64,000 nucleotides of DNA from UBA2589 sp965223235 (lineage in GTDB: Bacteria; Gemmatimonadota; Gemmatimonadetes; Longimicrobiales; Gaopeijiaceae). Position numbers and translations under genes: made by a program. The notes beneath the pieces are model-generated. The model did no database searches, had not been told where the DNA came from, and saw nothing but the letters and a program-made list of their open reading frames with translations. Positions 8,009-15,134 of the stretch are shown piece after piece. How positions within the stretch are numbered: position 1 is the first letter of the stretch; each line of letters starts with the position of its first letter. Location: contig CBDCVV010000022.1 of the NCBI GenBank assembly GCA_965223235.1, forward strand, positions 310,001-374,000, read 5' to 3'.

Positions 8009-10684
8009 CTATTCGACCCGAAGGGCCTCCAACGGATCTGTCCGCGCAAGGCGGCGCGCCGGGCCCGCACTCGCGAAGACGCATAGCCCAACGACGACGC
8101 TGGTAGCGGCGGACAGTCCCGCGACCGACATCGCATCTACGCCGAAGAGCCAAGACTGCACGAGGCGGCCGAGGATCCAGATCGCCGGAAGCGCGACCGC
8201 GACCCCGAAGAGCGACAGTCGTAAAGCATCCGCAAAGACCACCCGGGCCGCGACCGCGACGGGGGCGCCCAGAGCCATGCGAATCCCCATCTCCTTCGTA
8301 CGGGACTGCACCATAAAGCTCAGCACACCATACACGCCGATCATGGCCAGGAAGACTCCGAAGACGGCGAACGCGGTCCCGAGAGCGGAGAGCATCCGCT
8401 CGAAGACTAGGAGTCGGTCGATCTGCTCGTCGACGGTACGTACATCGGCGATGGAAAGAGCCGGATCAATGTCCTCGACAGCCTGTCGAATCTGTGGCGC
8501 TATGACTCCCAACGGAGCGTCCGTCCGCACGTAGAAGGTGCCGCCTCTACGGAGTTGGGCCATCATCGGAAAGTAGACCTGCGGCAAGGGGTCCCTGAGC
8601 CGATGCTCGGCGAAGTCCTCGACCACTCCGACGATCTCGAGCTGCGGCATCTCCGACAGATCTCTGGCAATGTCGATTCGCAACCCGATCGGCTCACGGC
8701 CATCCAAGTATCGGTCTACGAATGACTGGCTCACGATCACGTGGTCCCATCGCCACTCCTCACCTGTGCTGTGATCGGCCGCGTCGAAGTCTCTGCCCCG
8801 AACGATCGATCGACCCAACACATCGAAGAAGCCAGGAGTCACCGCGTTCATCGGCAGGTACTCCGGAGTCTCCTTCGGTGGGTTGCCCTCCACCACCATG
8901 GAGTTGCCCCATCCTGCACCCTCTAGGAGAGCCCAGGCTGCAAGACCGGCGTCCTCCACTCCCGGGAGAGTCTGGGCTGACTCGAGAATCTCCTGTAGGA
9001 CCAGCTTCCCTTGGAGAGGTTGGTACCCGTCGTTCACGGGATTCACCGAGAAGGACACTAGCTGGTCGGTCGGAAAGCCGGGGCCGAGCGAGCGAAGTTG
9101 ATGCAAGGTCGATCCGAAGAGACCGGCTCCCATGAGGAGCACGAGCGCTAACGCAACCTGACCTACAACCAGGACTTTTCGGAGTCGCACCCCGGAGGCG
9201 GAGTTAGAAGACCGCAAGACCGCCATCGGACGTGTCGTCGATGCGTACCAAGCGGGACCCACCGCCGAGAGGATTGTGGCAACCGTCGCAATGAAGAACG
9301 CGGTCCATAGCGTCCTCCCGTCGAGCTCGGCGGATAGTGACATCTCGGGTCCACCCGAGCCCAGATACTGGAGAATCCAGCTACTTACCGCAGGGGCCAA
9401 GGCCACCCCGAGCGCACCCCCAACCGCGGCCAGCAACGCCGCTTCAACGAAGCGCTCACCCATGATCTTCGTTCTCGATGCACCCAAAGCCGCCCGCACG
9501 GCAGTGTCTCGGTACCGAGCCACAGCTCGGGCGACAGAGAGGTTCGCTACGTTCAAACATGCCAACAGGAGCAGCAGCGCAGTGGCCGCCGATAAGATCA
9601 GGACAGGTTCCTTGAGCTCTTCGGCACGCGCCGCCTGCCCTTGCCCCCCTGGGCTTACTGCGAGCCGCGATGATAGATAGGCGGAGATTTCGGAAGGCTC
9701 GCGATCTCCAGGCCACGATGGACGCTCCATGTCCACACGTAGGTAACGTTGGAACCAAGGTTGGATGGCGGTCTCGGCTTCTAAGCGGGAGACCCCCGAA
9801 CGCAACCGCGCATAGACGTGCTGGAAGCGGATGCGCGGCTCGTCCAGCCCACCCCACCGGTGCACGAGCCCGTTCATCATCATGGAGGTCCACATAGCGG
9901 GGACCTGGCTCCAATCGGTTCCGTGAAAGCCTTCTGGAGCTACTCCCACGATCGTCATGGGGCGGCCGTTCATCGTAATCTGGCGGCCCAACACTCCCGG
10001 GTCCGCACCGTACCGGGACTGCCAATAGGCGTGGGACAAGACGACAACGGGGTGTCCGTCGAGGATTCGGTCGTCTTCAGAGCCGAGTACCCGACCGAGA
10101 TGTGGACGTACACCCATGACGTCGAAGTACTCGCCGGTTACGAGCGATATCTGCGCTCGTTCCGCGCCGGTCGGCGGCATGACAGTCACTTCACCGGGGC
10201 TGCGGGCGGCCATGGAGGAGAAGACTTGTTGCTCATCCCCCAGCGCTCGGAAGAGCGGATGAGGCAAGAGGCTCCCCCACCCCCGCCCCTCTCCTACCCA
10301 CTGACCGTCCCATTCGAGCTGGACCAACGTACCCGGATCCGGAACAGGCAAGGGTCGGAGCAGCGCTTGATCGGCGAGTGAGAAGATCGCCGTGTTCACT
10401 CCAATACCGACGATCAGCGAGAGAAGGATGGTCGCCGTCGATAGAGGTGCCGCAAGCAGTCGCCTGACGGCATGCCGAGCGTCCCGGGCCACGACTTCCG
10501 CGAACCTGGCTCGCCCCACGTGCGTGGGTTCGAGGGTCGCGTGGTGCCCGAAGCGCTCCCTCGCGCGCTCCATCGCCTCACCGGGAGCGACCCCCTCTGA
10601 GACGAGGCGATCCGCTTCAATCCGAATATGAGAAAGGACCTCTTCCCGTTCGTCGACTGCGCTACGTCGTTCTCCCCACCTCAT
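8009..10684 (-). CDS. ADOP-type ABC transporter permease (MacB/FtsX-like)
   Basis: Full-length permease of 891 residues, the normal ADOP size. Order: cytosolic N-terminal region with a short helical repeat (VLSHIRIEADRLVSEGV, about 18-50), first membrane helix about 85-105 (TILLSLIVGIGVNTAIFSL), MacB-like periplasmic core to about 330, an FtsX block about 370-495 including LLLLACLNVANLSVARAVAR, a second periplasmic core, and a C-terminal FtsX block about 760-885 (GVYGVLSFMVQSRTKEMGIR, then ARRLARTDPLEALRVE). The ATG at 10684 shares one base with the TGA of the upstream PadR gene (TGATG), so translation is probably coupled; the frame extends further upstream only into the regulator. No ATPase is adjacent, as is usual for these orphan permeases. 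Substrate unknown. Confidence 0.93.
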   Translation of the reverse strand: MRWGERRSAVDEREEVLSHIRIEADRLVSEGVAPGEAMERARERFGHHATLEPTHVGRARFAEVVARDARHAVRRLLAAPLSTATILLSLIVGIGVNTAIFSLADQALLRPLPVPDPGTLVQLEWDGQWVGEGRGWGSLLPHPLFRALGDEQQVFSSMAARSPGEVTVMPPTGAERAQISLVTGEYFDVMGVRPHLGRVLGSEDDRILDGHPVVVLSHAYWQSRYGADPGVLGRQITMNGRPMTIVGVAPEGFHGTDWSQVPAMWTSMMMNGLVHRWGGLDEPRIRFQHVYARLRSGVSRLEAETAIQPWFQRYLRVDMERPSWPGDREPSEISAYLSSRLAVSPGGQGQAARAEELKEPVLILSAATALLLLLACLNVANLSVARAVARYRDTAVRAALGASRTKIMGERFVEAALLAAVGGALGVALAPAVSSWILQYLGSGGPEMSLSAELDGRTLWTAFFIATVATILSAVGPAWYASTTRPMAVLRSSNSASGVRLRKVLVVGQVALALVLLMGAGLFGSTLHQLRSLGPGFPTDQLVSFSVNPVNDGYQPLQGKLVLQEILESAQTLPGVEDAGLAAWALLEGAGWGNSMVVEGNPPKETPEYLPMNAVTPGFFDVLGRSIVRGRDFDAADHSTGEEWRWDHVIVSQSFVDRYLDGREPIGLRIDIARDLSEMPQLEIVGVVEDFAEHRLRDPLPQVYFPMMAQLRRGGTFYVRTDAPLGVIAPQIRQAVEDIDPALSIADVRTVDEQIDRLLVFERMLSALGTAFAVFGVFLAMIGVYGVLSFMVQSRTKEMGIRMALGAPVAVAARVVFADALRLSLFGVAVALPAIWILGRLVQSWLFGVDAMSVAGLSAATSVVVGLCVFASAGPARRLARTDPLEALRVE

Positions 10685-11049
10685 CACACACCCCCGTCCG
10701 CAAGCTCCGAGTCCAAAACCCTTCCCATCGCAGCTACCAGTCGATTCCACCTGTGGGTCTCGACCTCGGCTTGCCGCCACCCCGTCTCGGTGAGCTCGTA
10801 GAAGCGAGCCCGACGGTTGTTGGAGCTGAGGCCCCACTCAGCCCGGATCCACCGGCGCTTCTCGAGTCGCTTGAGTGCCGGGTATAGCGATCCATGATCA
10901 ATCAGGAACTCGTCGCCCGAAGACGACTCGATCGACCGCGCGATTCCTTGTCCGTGCTGTCGACCCACGGCGAGCGTGCGAAGGATTAGGACGTCAAGCG
11001 TCCCTTGCAGCAGCTCGACGCGGTCGGGTTTCGAATCTTGGGTAGTCAT
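10684..11049 (-). CDS. PadR family transcriptional regulator
   Basis: A 121-residue PadR-type winged-helix regulator: LLQGTLDVLILRTLAVGRQH (helix 1-2), HGQGIARSIE, GSLYPALKRLEKRRWI (recognition helix and wing) and NRRARFYELTETGWRQ (beta wing and dimerisation helix). It precedes and overlaps the ADOP permease by one base, so it most likely controls that gene and itself. A 10-base inverted repeat covers its promoter and its own start codon, and the -10-like box is so close to the ATG that the message may be nearly leaderless. No Shine-Dalgarno sequence is visible before the ATG. Confidence 0.92.
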   Translation of the reverse strand: MTTQDSKPDRVELLQGTLDVLILRTLAVGRQHGQGIARSIESSSGDEFLIDHGSLYPALKRLEKRRWIRAEWGLSSNNRRARFYELTETGWRQAEVETHRWNRLVAAMGRVLDSELADGGV

Positions 11050-11086
11050 TCTACCCGAGAATGTAGACGCTTGGGTAGAATGTCAA
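11047..11086 (-). promoter_or_regulatory. Promoter and inverted-repeat operator of padR-ADOP operon
   Basis: Inverted repeat CATTCTACCC (11047-11056) / GGGTAGAATG (11073-11082), perfect over 10 bases with a 16-base spacer. On the minus strand TTGACA (11086-11081) and TACATT (11065-11060) form a sigma-70-like pair with a short 15-base spacer. The promoter-distal arm overlaps the ATG of the PadR gene, and the other arm overlaps the -35 box, so a bound dimer would cover the whole promoter. Strong candidate autoregulatory PadR operator. Confidence 0.65.
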
Positions 11087-11102
11087 CCCAAGCGAAGTGC
11101 TC

Positions 11103-12770
11103 CTACGGAAAAGTCGGAGGCGCAACCCGCCGGTTCGTGGCTTGTTCAAAAGCGAAAGCCAACTCGATGAGCCTCGGCTCCGCGCATGCTCCCCCGGTGA
11201 AGCTGACTCCGAAGGGGCGCGGTTGAGGCTCGAAGCCATCTGGAAAGCTCGGCCCTCCCGAGTTGGACACGAAGCCCCATGGAACAATCACGGTCGGATA
11301 GCCAGGTCGAGCCGCGATCCCGGCACCAGACGACGCCGGGAAGAGCAATGCATCTAGATCATGTTCCTCGATCGCGGCGTCGATGCCGCGCGTCCCATTG
11401 AGCTCGATGTCACGAGCCCGATCGGCTTCGTACACCGCGCGGTCCGCTTCCAGATCGATCGCGTCGGAGTCGTCGAGGCGGGCCTGGTCGTACTTGATCG
11501 CACCCGCGCTGGCGTGCGCGAGGTTCCACTCGCGCAGCTCTGTGAGGGTACGAACCGGAGCGGAATCACCGAGCGAGGCGAGCCAGGCGTTGAAGTCTCG
11601 TTTCATCCCGTAGCTGAGAACGCTACTCCCGCCATTCGTAATCAACGAAGTGGCCGGGTTGGTATCGACGACGCTCGGGATATCCGCGGGATCGACAACG
11701 GTGGCTCCGGCGTCACGAAGGACTTGGATCGCCTCGGCCATCAGTTCGCGACTCTGGCGATTGAGCCGGCTCTGCCAGCGATCCGTACCCGGCACCTGGA
11801 TCGAGTCGTAATACAGCGCCCTCGGTATCCCGATGCGCGCCCCTCTCAATCCCTCGGGGTTGAGGAAGGCCGTATAGTCTCCGCCAGCGGGAGGCGTGCA
11901 CGCATTCGTAGCAGCGTCGTTCGGATCCGGCGCTACCCCCTCGAGTACGCCGAGCAAAATCGCTGCATCTGTGACGGTCCGCGCCATCGGACCGGCCGTA
12001 TCCTGATCCCCCGTGATGGGGATCACGCCATAGCGACTGATTCGCCCGACTGTCGGCTTGATACCCACGAGCATGTTCGCATTCGACGGCGACAGAATCG
12101 ACCCCGACGTCTCGGTCCCGACGTTGGCCGCCCAGAAGCTCATCGCGGTCCCGATCCCGGAACTCGACCCACCCACTCCCATGACCGGTCGGCCATCATC
12201 ACGTCCCGCACGAGGGTCTCGCCTCGGATCGTAGGGGTTCATCCCATAGCCGCCCACCGCGCTGTAATTCCCCGGCATTCCGGCGGCCGTGAAGTTCGCC
12301 AACTCCGTCATCACGGTCTTAGCAAGGATGATCGCACCCGCCTCTCTCAACTGGGTGGTTAGCGTCGCGTCATAGGGGGGCAGATACCCTTCGAACGCCA
12401 TGGCCCCGCCCGTGGTGACGATATCCGTGGTATGTACGTTGTCCTTGAGAGCCACCGGGATTCCATGGAGAGGTCCTCGCACACGGCCCTCGGCCCTTTC
12501 GCGGTCGAGCCGATCCGCCTCGGCAAGCGCAGCGGGATTCACCGTCATCACCGCATTGACCCGGTCCTCGTACGTGGCGATCCGCACCAGATGGGCCTCG
12601 ACGAGATCCCGCGCCGTGGTCCGACCCGCTTCCATCGCTTCTTGCATCTGGGGGATCGTCGCCTCCACCACGTCGAACGGCTCTGAAGCAGGTGGCGGAG
12701 CACACGCCATCGAAGCTGCTACGACGAGAAGGAGAGGGTTCCGAGGCGAAGGGGAGAAGCACGACCACAT
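11103..12770 (-). CDS. Secreted amidase, amidase-signature family
   Basis: Amidase-signature hydrolase of 555 residues. ATG 12770 is chosen because a lipoprotein-type signal follows (LLLVVAASMACAPPP, Cys23); the frame continues upstream but into sequence without coding character. The Ser-cisSer-Lys triad is present: Lys109 in PVALKDN, the cis-Ser in GVGGSSSG (202-204) and the nucleophile Ser224 in GTETSGSIL. The helical DLVEAHLVRIATYEDRVNAV and the loop LHGIPVALKDNVHT are typical of the GatA/peptide-amidase branch. As an exported enzyme it probably cleaves small amides or peptide amides rather than serving in tRNA-dependent transamidation. It lies 53 bases upstream of the PadR gene on the same strand but that gap carries a promoter, so transcription is probably separate. 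Confidence 0.92.
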   Translation of the reverse strand: MWSCFSPSPRNPLLLVVAASMACAPPPASEPFDVVEATIPQMQEAMEAGRTTARDLVEAHLVRIATYEDRVNAVMTVNPAALAEADRLDRERAEGRVRGPLHGIPVALKDNVHTTDIVTTGGAMAFEGYLPPYDATLTTQLREAGAIILAKTVMTELANFTAAGMPGNYSAVGGYGMNPYDPRRDPRAGRDDGRPVMGVGGSSSGIGTAMSFWAANVGTETSGSILSPSNANMLVGIKPTVGRISRYGVIPITGDQDTAGPMARTVTDAAILLGVLEGVAPDPNDAATNACTPPAGGDYTAFLNPEGLRGARIGIPRALYYDSIQVPGTDRWQSRLNRQSRELMAEAIQVLRDAGATVVDPADIPSVVDTNPATSLITNGGSSVLSYGMKRDFNAWLASLGDSAPVRTLTELREWNLAHASAGAIKYDQARLDDSDAIDLEADRAVYEADRARDIELNGTRGIDAAIEEHDLDALLFPASSGAGIAARPGYPTVIVPWGFVSNSGGPSFPDGFEPQPRPFGVSFTGGACAEPRLIELAFAFEQATNRRVAPPTFP

Positions 12771-12912
12771 GGTGTCACTCCGGATGGGACCACATCGTTG
12801 AGGTAACTGCGAAGATGGGCCTCCGGGTCGACCGCGGCGAGTCGGTACGATCCAGGCTCGTGTGTTCGTGGGTCTTCCGCTTTGAGAATCACTACCCGAT
12901 GAGAGGCTGACG

Positions 12913-14043
12913 ATGCCCAAGAACGCGACGATCACGGGGTGGGGTGCGTGCATGCCTCCTGCGGTACTCACCAACGACGACCTCTCCACCTTCCTAGAAA
13001 CGAACGACGATTGGATCACGAGTCGCACGGGGATGAGAGAGCGGAGGATCTCGCACGTCTCAGCCACCGAGCTCGCGACTCTGTCGGCCAAACGGGCATT
13101 GGCGTGCGCCGATCTGGACGCCGCTGACGTCGATCTCATTGTCTATGGCGGCGTCAGCAACGACGAGCTGTGCCCGAACAGCGCCTCGGGCGTTCAAGTT
13201 GCGCTCGGCGCAACACACGCCGCCGCGATGGATCTCAATACTGCGTGCACCAGCTTCTGTTACGGCCTCGCCGCAGCGGCCGGAATGATTCAATCAGGAG
13301 CGGTTCGCAACGCGATCGTCATCGGCACCGAGCTCATCAGTCGATACATGGATTGGAGCAACCGGAGCGTCGCGGTGCTCTTTGGCGATGGGTCGGCGGC
13401 TGTGGTACTCGAGGCAACAGAGGACGACGAAGGGATCGTCGATAGCGTGTTGGGATGCGACGCCACAGCCCGGCAGACGCTGCGCGTACGAGGCTTCGGC
13501 TGCGGGTATGCCGGGCACGGGATCACGCTCGGCGACACCTTCTGGGACTTCGACGGCCCGCTGATCTTCAAGCGGGCGGTGCTCGCCATGTCTCGGGCTT
13601 CTCAGGAGGTCCTGGAGAAGGCTGGGGTAGCTGCGGACGACGTCGGTCTTGTCGTCCCGCACCAAGCGAATCTCCGCATCATCCAGTCGGTCGCCAAGCA
13701 CGCTGGGATCCCGATGGAGCGCGTGATGCTGACGGTGGAGAAGTACGGCAACATGAGTGCCGCGACGGTCCCGGTCGCGCTCGTGGAGGCCCTGGACCAG
13801 GGAAGGGTCCGCCCCGGCAGCTACCTCTTGATGCCCGCCTTCGGTGGAGGCCTCACCTACTGTGCGATCCTCGTCCGGTGGGGCGAGAGAGTAACGCCGC
13901 TGCGCGAGACGGACGATGAGCTTCCACCGATGTCGGCGACCGCCCTCCAGATGGTCAACGCGATCCGCGAAGGGCAGGACCCTCACGGTCGGTCTCGTGA
14001 CGGGCTACTCGCCCCCCTCTTCCCCGAGGATCGAGTGGAATGA
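12913..14043 (+). CDS. fabH: 3-oxoacyl-ACP synthase III family protein (FabH-like)
   Basis: Thiolase-fold ketoacyl synthase of 376 residues, somewhat longer than E. coli FabH (317). The catalytic triad is complete: Cys112 in LNTACTSFCYGL, His250 in VVPHQANLRII and Asn280 in EKYGNMSAATVP. N-terminal ETNDDWITSRTGMRERR is the FabH signature. ATG 12913 is preceded by GAGAGG (12901-12906) at 6 bases. The last 45 residues (ELPPMSATALQMVNAIREGQDPHGRSRDGLL) extend beyond the usual fold. It is not in a fatty-acid cluster: the next gene starts inside its stop codon and encodes an exported protein. It could prime fatty-acid synthesis or make a specialised beta-keto product such as a branched or long-chain lipid; housekeeping function cannot be separated from specialised function here. 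Confidence 0.9.
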   Translation: MPKNATITGWGACMPPAVLTNDDLSTFLETNDDWITSRTGMRERRISHVSATELATLSAKRALACADLDAADVDLIVYGGVSNDELCPNSASGVQVALGATHAAAMDLNTACTSFCYGLAAAAGMIQSGAVRNAIVIGTELISRYMDWSNRSVAVLFGDGSAAVVLEATEDDEGIVDSVLGCDATARQTLRVRGFGCGYAGHGITLGDTFWDFDGPLIFKRAVLAMSRASQEVLEKAGVAADDVGLVVPHQANLRIIQSVAKHAGIPMERVMLTVEKYGNMSAATVPVALVEALDQGRVRPGSYLLMPAFGGGLTYCAILVRWGERVTPLRETDDELPPMSATALQMVNAIREGQDPHGRSRDGLLAPLFPEDRVE

Positions 14044-15029
14044 GCCGACGTCACGCGATGGTGTGGTTCATCGGCATGTTTGTCACCAGCTGCCACAGCG
14101 TCACAGAACCACCCACCACCGGCGCACCCGTTCTCAACGAGGAGTTCGAAGAGCGCCCCTTCCCGGATGACAACTGGTGGAACCGCACCATTACCGCTGC
14201 CCCGGTGGATCCGGGTTCCGATGACTATATCGATTGGGTGTGCGACCGCGGTTCCCCGACCGACCCGTGCAACGCCCAGCTCCACCCCGACTTTGGCCCG
14301 CCCCCGTTCGGCATCCCGTATATCGGCGTGTCCCAGGAGCAACCGCTAGAGCCGGTCACGTTCACATTGTTCGGAAACGAATCCGACGTCGGGGTCGCCG
14401 GCGGACCGTCGGGCTATCCGATTCCCGCGATCGCTCGCTCGGAGCCCGGGTGGATCGAAGGTGCGGTGGCCGGTGGCGGGGATTCGGGAGACCGACACCT
14501 TCTCGTCATCGATCGAGACCGGCGAATTCTGTTCGAGCTGTGGGCCACTCGGTGGAACGGCTCCGTTTGGGAAGCTGGATCGGGTGCGGTGTTCGACATG
14601 ACGTCGAATGCGCGTCGCCCAGAAGGATGGACCTCCGCCGACGCGGCGGGGCTGGCCGTCTTCCCCGGTCTGGCCAAGTACCACGAGGCGCACGGATCCG
14701 AGCCGATCGAACACGCCTTTCGAGTCACCGTGCGAGCGACAAACGGGCACGTCTGGCCCGCGTCCCACACGGCCGGCTCCACAGACGGAGCACTCCCGCT
14801 CGGAGCGCGCCTGCGACTCAAGTCCACGACTCCGATCGACAGCTACTCCACCGATCTCCAACGCATCTTCCAAGCCATGAAAACGTACGGGCTCATCGTC
14901 GCGGACAACGGGTCCGACATGTACGTGCAAGGAACGATGGATACGCGTTGGGACAACGACGTCCTGAATCCTGCATTCCGGCAACTTTCGGCCGCGGACT
15001 TCGAGGTGATCCAGCTCGGTTGGCGCTAA
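14040..15029 (+). CDS. Exported protein of unknown function
   Basis: A 329-residue exported protein; its ATG overlaps the fabH-like stop as ATGA, suggesting coupled translation. The N-terminus has a short hydrophobic signal followed by a Cys (MVWFIGMFVTSCHS), possibly a lipoprotein signal. Conserved-looking blocks run through the protein: PDDNWWNRTI, HPDFGPPPFGIPY, GYPIPAIAR, GDRHLLVIDRDRRILFELWA, WTSADAAGLAVFPGL, VWPASHTA and LIVADNGSDMYV. I believe these belong to a recurring family of secreted bacterial proteins without assigned function, but no characterised relative comes to mind. The His and Asp residues spread over the blocks could form an active site, which is speculation. Coupling to a ketoacyl synthase is unexplained. 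Confidence 0.75.
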   Translation: MSRRHAMVWFIGMFVTSCHSVTEPPTTGAPVLNEEFEERPFPDDNWWNRTITAAPVDPGSDDYIDWVCDRGSPTDPCNAQLHPDFGPPPFGIPYIGVSQEQPLEPVTFTLFGNESDVGVAGGPSGYPIPAIARSEPGWIEGAVAGGGDSGDRHLLVIDRDRRILFELWATRWNGSVWEAGSGAVFDMTSNARRPEGWTSADAAGLAVFPGLAKYHEAHGSEPIEHAFRVTVRATNGHVWPASHTAGSTDGALPLGARLRLKSTTPIDSYSTDLQRIFQAMKTYGLIVADNGSDMYVQGTMDTRWDNDVLNPAFRQLSAADFEVIQLGWR

Positions 15030-15123
15030 CGGACGTCGACAAGCTTGATCCATCACCGGGGCTGGCCCAAGAATGGAAGTAGGGCCGAATCGCCCCTTCC
15101 TACCTCGCCACTTCCCCCATCAC

Positions 15124-15127
15124 GAGG
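15124..15127 (+). promoter_or_regulatory. Ribosome binding site deciding the PPC-peptidase start
   Basis: GAGG lies 7 bases before GTG 15135 and supports that start over the longer frame opening at 15045, whose extra residues are Pro-rich and not signal-like. Confidence 0.5.
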
Positions 15128-15134
15128 TGTCTCC

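Noticed and set aside
11361..12362. 333-codon open frame antisense to the amidase gene
   Set aside because: The minus strand encodes the complete amidase triad; the plus-strand translation is rich in Arg, Pro and Gly and shows no family.
13294..13986. 230-codon frame antisense to the FabH-like gene
   Set aside because: The FabH triad is intact on the plus strand, and the antisense product lacks any recognisable feature.
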